DNA of 64,000 bases from contig OZ240213.1 of assembly GCA_965197555.1 (NCBI GenBank), forward strand, positions 2,232,001 to 2,296,000, read 5' to 3'. Position 1 is the stretch's first letter; the number at the start of each line of letters is the position of its first letter. Below the pieces are notes generated by a model. It did not search any database and was not told the DNA's origin. It saw only the letters and a program-made list of their open reading frames with translations. Positions 1 to 7,868 of this stretch are shown piece after piece. Both the position numbers and the translations under genes were made by a program. Source of the DNA: G965197555 sp965197555. Lineage in GTDB: Bacteria > Chloroflexota > Dehalococcoidia > Lucifugimonadales > UBA3495.

Positions 1-2703
1 GAAATGGTCCTCACCTCCACCCTCGGCCGCAACCGCCTCGGCCTCACCTCCGGCCGCAACCGCCTCGGCCTCACCTGCCTCGGCGCCACCTCCGCCCGTC
101 TTGAACATGTCCGAACGCTGCCGCAACTCCTCGTTCATCCGAGCCCGGGCCTGCGCCGTATCTATCGTGTAGGCCACGGACGCCGCCAGCACCGCGGCCT
201 CGGCCTCCTCGGTCCCCTTGTACTCGTCCACCGGGGGCAGGGTCCTCATTGAAAAGGCCGGGTAACACTTCGTGTCCGTGTTGATCCGGACGTAGCAGTG
301 CCGCGGATGCAGGTTCACCAGAAACCGCTCCTGGACCCGCTCCGCGTCCATCTCGGCCGAGATTATCCGGGCGTCCTCAGCGGACATCTGGTACCCCACG
401 ATGCAACCAACGTTGCCCAGCACGCCGGCCTTCAACCTCCGGTCAGGGGTGTCCAAACGGGCCATGGACTGGGTCGCCAGCATCAGGGAACAGCCGTACT
501 TCCTGCTCTCTGCAAGCAACCCCTCCCAGTTGGCGCCCGTCACCGTCTGGAACTCGTCGCACACCAGAAGACACCTCACCCGTTCGGATGGAGGCAACCG
601 CTCCTGGTCCCGGAGGGCCGACTCGACAAGACTCACCATCGTCCCGCCCATGAGGGCCGCCGGGGCCGCTCCGATGCTCCCCTGGGCCGTGGACACCAGG
701 AGCACCAGCCCCTCCGTCAGAACGTCGGAGAGCATGATCGTCGACTCCCTCTGCCCCATGATGACGGAAGCCCTCGCATCCGCCGCGTAGGCACCGATCC
801 GGCTGTGGACCGGCCCCACGGCCTCCGACCTCGTGTCCGCAGGCCAGTTCAGATAGGCGTTGAACCACTCCTTGAGCCTGAAGTCCGTGACCCGAGACAG
901 CACGTAGCGCTGGAAATCGCTGGCCACCGTCCGGGCGCCCCGGCCCGTGCCCACCGTCTTCCCCTCATCCAGAAGAGCCAGGATGTCCAGGATGGTCAGC
1001 ATCTCACCCCGGGAAGTCGCGGGGTGGGCGTTGAACTCGTAGACGATCGAGAGAGACCGCTTCAGCAGGTCCTCCAGACGGCCCCCCCAGTGCTCCCAGA
1101 GATGCTTCACCGTCCCGATTATCGTGTCCACGCACCGGTCCCGGTCCGGAAACAGGTGCGGGTCGACCAAGTTGATCCCCGGAACCCGGTCCGCCCGGCC
1201 GAAGTCCAACAGCCGCACCTTGTCCGCAATCGACGTGGGCACCAACTTGAGAGTGTCCCTCACCAGGTCCGCGTGAGGGTCGATGACCACAATCGCCCCG
1301 TCATCCTTCCCCTGCGCCTTCCTCTCCAGCTTGTGGGCCAGCACATGCTTGATCATCGTGCTCTTCCCCACCCCGGACCGGCCCAGAACGATGGTGTGTT
1401 TCCGAAGAGAGGACTCCGGCAACCGGATATTCTGATTCTCCAGCCCGGCCACTCCAACCAACGGGCCCGCATCCTCCGCCTCCACGCTCAGGTCCACCAG
1501 ATACGGCGTCAGGATCCCCGCCGCCGTGCGCTCCATCGAAGCCATCTCGTCGACCCCCAGGGGCGGATGCCACAGGGAGGCCACCTCCCGAGCGGACAGA
1601 GCAGTCCGCCGCGCCCGCTGCGGCTCCACCCAGCCCATCACCCCCGAGCCCCCCAGGAACGGGTGCTTCCCATGACCCTCATGGTTGCTCTGCTCGACGT
1701 CCGAGCCCAGGTAGTAATGGACCTTGCCCTCCCGCCAGGAATTACCCGCCGGGTCATCGAAGGCCCGAAGACAGTCCAAGAGGCCCTCCATGCTCGCCAG
1801 GGCCGCATCCTCCTCCCCGAACCGGCACACCCGAACGATCTGCACCTCCGTCCAGAAGGCCAGCGCCTTCAATTTCGCTTCAACCAACTCCTCGTCCAGA
1901 TATGGCCGCCGTTTGTTGTTCCCATACTTCCGCCAGAGCGAACCTCCCCCAATGGCGGCCACCGCCGCCGCCAAGTCGAACAGCAACATGCCCATGGTGT
2001 TCCCCTGGTCCCACAGCCACCAGTTGCCCAGCGCCAGAGCGCCGATGCCTCCCCAAGCGGCCATAGCCCCCATCCCCGGGGCATTCACCTGCTGGGACGC
2101 CGCCCCTCCGCCCCCGGGACGGCTGTTCTTGTCCTCCCCGTCCCGCCGCCGCTGCATCCGGTCCTGCCAGAGAGAGTTCCAGCTCTCCTCCGCAGGACGG
2201 AGAATCAACCTCACCCCCAACCGGTCCCCCGCCAACTCCCCCCCGGAACGGGTGCTGCTGGCCAGCTGCCCGATGACTCCGGCCAAGGGGTCCCTCTGGG
2301 ACTGCTCGATGATCCGGTCGTCGAAGATCCGGAGCGGCAGGTAGCTCTCCCGCGTCAGGGACAGAGGCTGCACCATGGCCAGGTCCTCAGCGTCCAGGTG
2401 GAGCCAATCGCTATTGTCCAGCTCCCCCTCAACCCTGTCGCTCCTCCGCTCCACCTGGGCCTGCGGAAAGTAGGAGTGGAGCACTCCTCCCATCCCGTCC
2501 CCGTTGTAGGCCCGGACAACGTACCCGACCACCCCGGACATGCCGAAGATCTCCAGGGAAATCACGTCGTGCCCGTTGCGAAGACCCCGAAGCAGATTCT
2601 CCATGGGGGTCAGCGACCAACCCCCGTCCTGGGGAGCCACAATCCTGAAAATTGACATTTTCTGCCTGGTCCTCAGGGACTTGGGCAATTTCACATCACT
2701 CAT
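1..2703 (-). CDS. Type IV coupling ATPase (VirD4/TraG-like), 3' end cut by window edge
   Basis: The minus-strand frame is open from an ATG at 2703 to the window edge, giving 901 codons without a stop; it is preceded by GGAAGG. Seen: a hydrophobic membrane stretch at about residues 205-265, Walker A GRSGVGKST with Lys447, Walker B LLVCDEF with Asp716-Glu717, and LATQS at 742-746, a signature of TraD/VirD4/TraG proteins. The visible C-terminus is a Gly/Ala/Glu-rich tail. Family role: a hexameric inner-membrane motor that hands the relaxosome to the secretion channel. It is probably the partner of the secretion operon at 23.6-39 kb. It is divergent from the primase-like gene at 2816. A long plus-strand frame across this gene is only its antisense shadow. 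Function is well supported; the true C-terminus is unknown. Confidence 0.88.
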   Translation of the reverse strand, partial: MSDVKLPKSLRTRQKMSIFRIVAPQDGGWSLTPMENLLRGLRNGHDVISLEIFGMSGVVGYVVRAYNGDGMGGVLHSYFPQAQVERRSDRVEGELDNSDWLHLDAEDLAMVQPLSLTRESYLPLRIFDDRIIEQSQRDPLAGVIGQLASSTRSGGELAGDRLGVRLILRPAEESWNSLWQDRMQRRRDGEDKNSRPGGGGAASQQVNAPGMGAMAAWGGIGALALGNWWLWDQGNTMGMLLFDLAAAVAAIGGGSLWRKYGNNKRRPYLDEELVEAKLKALAFWTEVQIVRVCRFGEEDAALASMEGLLDCLRAFDDPAGNSWREGKVHYYLGSDVEQSNHEGHGKHPFLGGSGVMGWVEPQRARRTALSAREVASLWHPPLGVDEMASMERTAAGILTPYLVDLSVEAEDAGPLVGVAGLENQNIRLPESSLRKHTIVLGRSGVGKSTMIKHVLAHKLERKAQGKDDGAIVVIDPHADLVRDTLKLVPTSIADKVRLLDFGRADRVPGINLVDPHLFPDRDRCVDTIIGTVKHLWEHWGGRLEDLLKRSLSIVYEFNAHPATSRGEMLTILDILALLDEGKTVGTGRGARTVASDFQRYVLSRVTDFRLKEWFNAYLNWPADTRSEAVGPVHSRIGAYAADARASVIMGQRESTIMLSDVLTEGLVLLVSTAQGSIGAAPAALMGGTMVSLVESALRDQERLPPSERVRCLLVCDEFQTVTGANWEGLLAESRKYGCSLMLATQSMARLDTPDRRLKAGVLGNVGCIVGYQMSAEDARIISAEMDAERVQERFLVNLHPRHCYVRINTDTKCYPAFSMRTLPPVDEYKGTEEAEAAVLAASVAYTIDTAQARARMNEELRQRSDMFKTGGGGAEAGEAEAVAAGGEAEAVAAEGGGEDHF
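24..77. repeat. 27-bp tandem repeat, two copies
   Basis: Two 27-bp units lie head to tail (24-50 and 51-77) and differ only at the last base. They encode a nine-residue Ala/Glu/Gly-rich repeat in the C-terminal tail of the coupling ATPase. Copy number probably varies by slippage. Confidence 0.8.
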
Positions 2704-2815
2704 TGCGCCTTCCAAAAAAACAAAACAGGAAACCCGTACCTGCTAATAGAATCATCCTACAGGACCAAGGCCGTCACCCGTTTTTCACTTTTCGCCCGCA
2801 GAGGAGGAACATCCC

Positions 2816-4186
2816 ATGGCCACTGCGAGACAACGGACCCCAACCCGGCCCCAGCGCCCCGTGGCCTCCGAACACTTCCCGGCAATGCTCCAGCTGGCCA
2901 AGCAGCTGGGCTGCCAGCTCCGTCCCACCCCCTCCAACCCCGCCGTCCTCAGAGGACTCTGCCCCTTTCACCAAGCCGACAGCCTCAACGACGCCAACAC
3001 CCTGCAGATAAACACCCGCACCACCCGCTTCTCATGCCAGGTCTGCAACGCCCACGGCAACCCCATAGCGTTTACCGCAAGAGTCTGGGGAGTCTCCGCA
3101 ACCGACGCGCACCACCTCATAGCCCAAGGCGGAACGCTGGACCGCACCCGGCCCCCCTACCCCAAGGACTTCTTCCACCAACAGAAACGCAGCGCCAACT
3201 CCCCCCAGAACACCGCAATCCTCACCCGGGCCGCCCGGTACTACGGGCAGCAGCTCTACACAAGCCACGCCGCCCTCCAGTTCATAGCTCAGCTCGGGAT
3301 CGATCCGGACGACGCCGTCAAGGCCGGCATCGGTTACTGTCCCGGCACCGGCCTCCGCCAATACCTCCTGGACCACGGAGTCACCCCGGAGGAGATGGAG
3401 GACTCACCCCTCTTCCGCCCGGAGACGGGGATCGAGACATTCACCGGAAACATCGCACTGGCCGACCGGGACTTCACCGGCAGCACCCTATGGATGACGT
3501 CAACCCTGCCGGAGGCTCCCCCGAACAGCTACGCATGGAGGAACCGGAGACCCCACACCCACGGTATCCCAGGCGGCCGGCCCGTCCTCCTGAACATATA
3601 CTGCATCAACCGCCAGACCCCGTCCCCCGTCATCACCGACGACGTCCGGCTGTACATCGCCCTGGTAGCCAGCAACTTCCCCGTGGTGCTCATCGCCCAG
3701 CGCCGCCGGCCGGAACAGGACACGTCAAGGCAGTGCGAGATGATGGCCGGGGCGCTCCGAAACCGGGGAGTCACACACCCGGTCCTGGCAATACACGACA
3801 TGGTCTACCGGGAAGAGATGGGCCGTACACTGGCACACGTCCTCAGGCAACCGGCGATTCAACCCCGGACGAGAGCAAGACTCATGGAGCAACTGGACCC
3901 CAGGACCAGAAACCTGGAGGAGTTCACCAACCCGGACCCTCTTCCGGAACCACTCACCACTCCCGGCGCCCAACCTGCAAACGAGGAAGAAAACACCGGA
4001 GAAAGCAATCCGGCCGAGTCCGCCGAAGGAACAACCGGCCCCCGCGACAACCCGCAGCCAGCGAGCAACCCCCCGGAGACTAGCTCCCCGGCTCTCGAGG
4101 CCGGGACTCAGGCCGGGGCTGAACAAACCCCGTCCCGACACGAAGCCCCCGGCTCTCCAGAAACATCAGAACTCCCTGCTCCATGA
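2816..4186 (+). CDS. DnaG-like primase with CHC2 zinc ribbon
   Basis: 456 aa; the start is fixed by GAGGAGGA a few bases upstream. The N-terminus carries a CHC2-type zinc ribbon with Cys49, His52, Cys74 and Cys77 (CPFH then CQVC), the DNA-binding module of DnaG primases. Residues 130-330 resemble the degenerate primase core of mobile elements, but I cannot point to an intact TOPRIM acidic triad, so catalytic activity is uncertain. Residues after about 370 are Pro/Glu/Asn-rich and unstructured, and overlap the 3' end of the opposing RHH gene by 107 bp. Its position beside ParA and SSB genes suggests plasmid replication priming. Confidence 0.75.
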   Translation: MATARQRTPTRPQRPVASEHFPAMLQLAKQLGCQLRPTPSNPAVLRGLCPFHQADSLNDANTLQINTRTTRFSCQVCNAHGNPIAFTARVWGVSATDAHHLIAQGGTLDRTRPPYPKDFFHQQKRSANSPQNTAILTRAARYYGQQLYTSHAALQFIAQLGIDPDDAVKAGIGYCPGTGLRQYLLDHGVTPEEMEDSPLFRPETGIETFTGNIALADRDFTGSTLWMTSTLPEAPPNSYAWRNRRPHTHGIPGGRPVLLNIYCINRQTPSPVITDDVRLYIALVASNFPVVLIAQRRRPEQDTSRQCEMMAGALRNRGVTHPVLAIHDMVYREEMGRTLAHVLRQPAIQPRTRARLMEQLDPRTRNLEEFTNPDPLPEPLTTPGAQPANEEENTGESNPAESAEGTTGPRDNPQPASNPPETSSPALEAGTQAGAEQTPSRHEAPGSPETSELPAP

Positions 4187-4445
4187 TCTCCGAGACGGTC
4201 ATCTCCAGGTCCCAGCAAACCCTCTGCATCGCCTCCCGGACCTCCAGGGAGACCTTGGTCGTCACCCGGACCTTTCCCTGCCGGTCGACCAGAGGCCTCC
4301 CCGCCCTGGGGCGGGCCTCCCGGGCAACGACGAACCCCAGGCTCCGCGCCCGCCCGCGCAGCTCCTCCACATCGTCCACCTCCTCCCCGTCCGAAACGCC
4401 GGGGTCCCCGGCCTCAGAAGAATCGACACCCCGCTGCCCATCCAT
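4080..4445 (-). CDS. Ribbon-helix-helix partition/regulatory protein
   Basis: 121 aa from an ATG at 4445, chosen because GGGAGGAG lies just upstream; an ATG 17 codons earlier (4496) has no such site. Residues about 58-100 read as a basic strand (VRVTTKVSL) followed by two helices, the layout of CopG/ParG-type ribbon-helix-helix DNA-binding proteins. The N-terminal third is acidic and unstructured. It lies 64 bp downstream of parA on the same strand, so it is probably the centromere-binding partner and autorepressor of that ATPase. It is convergent with, and overlaps, the tail of the primase-like gene. Family by inspection only. Confidence 0.6.
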   Translation of the reverse strand: MDGQRGVDSSEAGDPGVSDGEEVDDVEELRGRARSLGFVVAREARPRAGRPLVDRQGKVRVTTKVSLEVREAMQRVCWDLEMTVSEIMEQGVLMFLESRGLRVGTGFVQPRPESRPREPGS

Positions 4446-4509
4446 CGCCCGCTCCTCCCTGGACCTCAGGGGACGCCGGTTGGAACTCACCATCACAATA
4501 CTCCGGAAC

Positions 4510-5157
4510 CTAATCGGATTCGGGACAAGGACCTATTCCCAACCGCCCGCAGACCCAGGCCCACAGGGCATCCACCTCTCGGGCCGCCGTGGACCGGGGA
4601 AAGGCCTCACAGACCCCCAACCCGGCCCGCAGAGCGTCCAAGTGGGCAACCCGCCTCTGCACCGTCACCGGGCAGACCTCGAGCTGGAACCCCTCCAGCT
4701 CGGCCAGCATGTCCTCCCGCCGGACACGCCCCTGCGGGACATTGTTCGGAACGAACACCACCGGCAGCGACATCCCCCTCACCAGCCAGGCGAAGTTGCC
4801 CGCCGTCATGAGATCAGACGGCCCGGCTCCCACCGGGGACAGCACCAGGTCCATCTCCATCAGCAGCCGACCCAGCGCCATGCTGTCCGAGCCGGGCAGG
4901 TCGCAAACAAGAACGTCGTACGTCCCCGTCTCCCGCAACCCCGCCAGGTACTCCGCCCCGGGGACCCCGACCCGGCTTGAAAGCACAGGCCGGCCCGGCG
5001 CACCTCGAAGATCGGCCAACCCGATGGAACCCTCCTGCGGGTCGTAGTCCAGGAGGGCGGCCTGATAGCCACGAGCACAGGCCCGCTCCGCCAGGTTGTA
5101 AGCCAGCGTCGTCTTGCCGGTCCCACCCTTCATCGAGCAGAGCGCAATAGCAAGCAT
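4510..5157 (-). CDS. parA: ParA-family partition ATPase
   Basis: 215 aa. The deviant Walker A motif KGGTGKTT is at residues 10-17, switch-I-like Asp37/Asp39 are in LLDYDPQ, and a Walker B-like stretch VLVCDLPG is near residue 85. This is the small ParA type without an N-terminal HTH, common on plasmids and ICEs, which needs a separate DNA-binding partner; the RHH gene downstream fits. Such ATPases segregate low-copy plasmids by gradients on the nucleoid. The start is an ATG with GAGG about ten bases upstream. The 48-bp-period repeat upstream could be its centromere or operator. Confidence 0.88.
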   Translation of the reverse strand: MLAIALCSMKGGTGKTTLAYNLAERACARGYQAALLDYDPQEGSIGLADLRGAPGRPVLSSRVGVPGAEYLAGLRETGTYDVLVCDLPGSDSMALGRLLMEMDLVLSPVGAGPSDLMTAGNFAWLVRGMSLPVVFVPNNVPQGRVRREDMLAELEGFQLEVCPVTVQRRVAHLDALRAGLGVCEAFPRSTAAREVDALWAWVCGRLGIGPCPESD

Positions 5158-5251
5158 CCTTGCCCAACCTCACGTGAAACACGCCTCGGAACTCCCCCAA
5201 CCGGGTCCAACGCAAACAGTAGCACACGGGCGCGCAAGCGCACAAGCGCCG

Positions 5252-5336
5252 AATCGCTCCCACGCCTTTGCGTTTATGCCCAAACGCGTATTTACGCCCA
5301 ATCGCTTCCACGCCTTTGCGTTTATGCTCAAACGCG
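5252..5336. repeat. Two 37-bp direct repeats, 48-bp period (candidate parS/operator)
   Basis: Copies at 5252-5288 and 5300-5336 share all but two bases around the core CACGCCTTTGCGTTTATG, with short GCGCAAGCG-type repeats just upstream (5230-5250). They sit in the divergent gap between parA and ssb. Position and spacing suit a binding site for the RHH partition protein, acting as centromere and autoregulatory operator. The role is inferred from position. Confidence 0.6.
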
Positions 5337-5410
5337 CCGTTGCGCCGGTGCGCTATAACGCAATGGAACACCCGCGCCGCGGGATGAATTCCCCCTAAAG
5401 GAGACCCAAC

Positions 5411-5827
5411 ATGAACGGACCCCACATGGCATTCTTCGGGAGGCTCACCCAGGACCCGGAACTCCGGTACACCGCAAACAACGGGACGCCCTACCTCACC
5501 ATGAGAATCGCGGTCAACACCTACCGGGGAGAGGAACAGAATCAGGAGACGATCTTCATCAACGCCACCCTCTGGCGCGGCCAGGCGGAAAACGCCGCCA
5601 CGCGATGCGTCCGGGGCAACCTGGTCTATGTCTCCGGCAGGTACTCGTTCCGGGAGTACGACCGCAGAGACAGCTCCCCCGGCTACAGCCACGACGTCAA
5701 CGTCCGGGACTTCCGCCACTTCCCCCCAACCGGCGCCCCGCAACAGAACCAGGACGCCCCCCACGGTATGGCCGCCGGCGACGACGACTACGGAGAGAAC
5801 CCGGCAGAAGACGACCTCCCTCTCTAG
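5411..5827 (+). CDS. ssb: Single-stranded DNA-binding protein
   Basis: 138 aa. An OB-fold of the SSB family begins with FFGRLTQDPELRYT and continues through TLWRGQAENAA and LVYVSGRYS; a Gly/Asp/Asn-rich linker leads to the acidic tip DDLPL, matching the DD(I/L)PF-type tail that recruits replication and repair proteins. AAAGGAG lies eight bases before the ATG. Usual SSBs are 140-180 aa, so this is slightly short, as in plasmid SSBs. Divergent from parA and immediately upstream of the candidate origin, it would coat single-stranded DNA during replication and conjugation. Confidence 0.9.
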   Translation: MNGPHMAFFGRLTQDPELRYTANNGTPYLTMRIAVNTYRGEEQNQETIFINATLWRGQAENAATRCVRGNLVYVSGRYSFREYDRRDSSPGYSHDVNVRDFRHFPPTGAPQQNQDAPHGMAAGDDDYGENPAEDDLPL

Positions 5828-5874
5828 CAGGAACCGGCCAAACGGTCCCCAGCCCGAACCACTGCCTGGATCAC

Positions 5875-6073
5875 CGCCTGAGTCAACGCTGACCAGGGTA
5901 TTCAACCACTCAGGCGGTGTTTTCGGGGTCCAAGTACACGTTTGAGGCACTCAAGCGTTGACTCAGGCGGTGTTTTCAGGGTCCAAGTACGCGTTTGAGG
6001 CACTCAAGCGTTGACTCAGGCGATGTTTTCAGGGTCCAAGTACACGTTTTTGTGTCACTCAGGCGGTGTTTTC
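5875..6073. repeat. Iteron-like array, 53-bp period, with an inverted copy
   Basis: ACTCAGGCGGTGTTTTC occurs at 5908, 5961, 6014 (one change) and 6057, i.e. periods of 53, 53 and 43 bp. The first copies carry GGTCCAAGTAC and an AAGCGTTG end. A 16-bp inverted copy, CGCCTGAGTCAACGCT, at 5875-5890 is the exact reverse complement of 5954-5969 and 6007-6022. The array follows ssb and precedes an AT-rich stretch, the usual arrangement of iterons and unwinding region in plasmid origins. Confidence 0.75.
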
Positions 6074-6119
6074 AGCACTTCAACCAACTCAGTCAACCCA
6101 GCCCCCAGCTACGAAACGC

Positions 6120-6360
6120 CGGAAAAACGGCTTCTCTGTATATGGACGAAAATCACGAATTCTTTTTCGACAAATTTTTCAAACTGGCTATTCAGCTATT
6201 CAGGGCTTTATTGATACTGGATTTCGTATCTGAAAAACACTCCATTTTGTGAATAGTTGATACTATTCACATCCTATTCATCCTATTCACTTCTTAAATG
6301 TCACCGGCACCTTTTGACCTTTTTGAAATCACTATTTTCACTCTATACATAAAGGGCGGC
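6120..6360. other. AT-rich candidate origin with CTATTCA heptamers and palindrome
   Basis: The only clearly AT-rich block of the plasmid backbone. CTATTCA occurs five times in direct orientation (6188, 6196, 6263, 6274, 6283) and once inverted (6250-6256). A palindrome TGTGAATAGT-TGAT-ACTATTCACA occupies 6248-6271. Together with the 53-bp iterons it looks like a duplex-unwinding element with initiator sites. From 6360 to 6739 the sequence is GC-rich again and I see no gene in it. Origin function is inferred from structure. Confidence 0.5.
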
Positions 6361-6739
6361 GAACCGAAAGGAACAAGCCCAAAGCGAGAGCACAGGAGCG
6401 CCGGAGGCCAGCAAAACCACCCCACCCCGCGCCGCCCTGTGGAAACGTGACTTCCAAGTCCCAGTTTCCAAGTCCCAGTTTTCAGGACCGGAGAGCAAAC
6501 CCCCAGGCCCCACCGGGCCGGACCAACTCAGAACACCCTTATCCAACCGGCCCGGCCCCAGGCCGGCAACGCCTCCAGAACCCTCCGAAAATCCGTTTGA
6601 CACAAATCGCTTGACATTCATCCCGAACTCTGGATTAACATCCAAGCAGTCCCCCAAGACCACTCCCAAAATAGACGCACGCCCAAAATTAACGGCTCCC
6701 CGCAGAGGCTCCAGTCATGCCAACCCGGAGAATACCGAC

Positions 6740-7825
6740 ATGACCCGACAGCGGAACAGCATGCCAGACCCCGTCCAGGAAATACCGGGGGCCCAGGGAC
6801 TTACGACCGTCCAACTGGGACTCTTCACGGCCGACCAGGCCGAGAAGATCCTGAAACGGACGCTCCCAGAAACCCGGCAGAAACAGCGCCAGCAGGACAC
6901 CATCAAGGCCTTCCTCATCCAGATGCTGGAGGACAGCAGCTGGTCGCAGAGACTCTTCATACCCAAGCTCATCCTGGAAAAAGTCCAGCTCCTGATCATC
7001 CAGAAGCAACTTCCCCCGTTCTACTTCAAAGACGCCGCAAAGGAGATGGGACTGCCCACCCAGTCCCGCAAGCGCTGGTCGCCCGAATACTGGGCCCGGG
7101 ACTCCTGGCACCTCAGGATGAAGCAGAACCCCCGGAGGCTCCTGGCCCTCTGCCAGATCCTGTACAAGGTCCACAGCCGGGTCTGCATCTACCCGGAACA
7201 CGAGACCTACCCCGAGGGAATGACACGGCTCAAAAAACGCATAGAAGAGCTGAAGAGCAGCCAGGAAGGGAAATTCAAGGACAACAAGATCGCCCAACAC
7301 CTCCGCATGTCCTACCGGTCCCTGATTGAACTGGCAACCCAGAACTCCAATTTCCTCCCCAAGCACTGTCCCTGGGAGATCATCGAGAAGCTCGACGGCG
7401 CGGAGAAAGATATAGACCTCACCGTCCACAGCCGGACCTCCCAGGACAAAAACGGAGCCCAACCCGTCCAGCGGGAACCCAAACAACCCAAGCTGCCGCC
7501 GGACACCGGGCTCGAATTCATCAAGACCGGCCAGGAATGCCGGAAATGCGGAGCCCCTTGGACCCACCTGTACCACAACGGGCAGGACGCCTGGGGAAAC
7601 ACCGTCCTCACCTGCCGCCTGTGCGGCAAGGACAACCCGCTGCAGCCGGAGGAAGACGAGGAGTGGCAGTACATCGAACGCTACGCCCCGTGCTGGAACT
7701 GCGGAGGCCCCTTCCACAACATGGCCCGGGACGGTGTCGACCGGCAGGGCAACACCGTCTACACCTGCATCCTCTGCTCCAGAAAGAATTGCGTCGCCCC
7801 CAAGCAGAAAACCAGGACCGCCTGA
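6740..7825 (+). CDS. Double zinc-ribbon DNA-binding protein, candidate replication initiator
   Basis: 361 aa from the ATG at 6740, selected because CGGAG lies nine bases before it; the frame is open back to 6611 without a better site. I do not recognise the family. The middle is helical and basic, with a possible HTH around KDNKIAQHLRMSYRSLIELA. The last third contains two duplicated zinc ribbons, CRKCGAPW...CRLCG and CWNCGGPF...CILCS, each with about 25 residues between the Cys pairs and sharing GNTV. It is the first gene after the iteron/AT-rich block and precedes a helicase gene, so it could be the origin-binding initiator; this is inference from position. Confidence 0.6.
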   Translation: MTRQRNSMPDPVQEIPGAQGLTTVQLGLFTADQAEKILKRTLPETRQKQRQQDTIKAFLIQMLEDSSWSQRLFIPKLILEKVQLLIIQKQLPPFYFKDAAKEMGLPTQSRKRWSPEYWARDSWHLRMKQNPRRLLALCQILYKVHSRVCIYPEHETYPEGMTRLKKRIEELKSSQEGKFKDNKIAQHLRMSYRSLIELATQNSNFLPKHCPWEIIEKLDGAEKDIDLTVHSRTSQDKNGAQPVQREPKQPKLPPDTGLEFIKTGQECRKCGAPWTHLYHNGQDAWGNTVLTCRLCGKDNPLQPEEDEEWQYIERYAPCWNCGGPFHNMARDGVDRQGNTVYTCILCSRKNCVAPKQKTRTA

Positions 7826-7868
7826 CGCCGGAACAGCTCCACCGGCCAGCCCAAGAAAGGAGAACGCC

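Noticed and set aside
298..2655. 785-residue plus-strand frame
   Set aside because: Antisense shadow of the coupling ATPase, which has Walker A, Walker B and LATQS motifs on the minus strand and is open to the window edge; the plus frame is Pro/His/Arg-rich with no motif.
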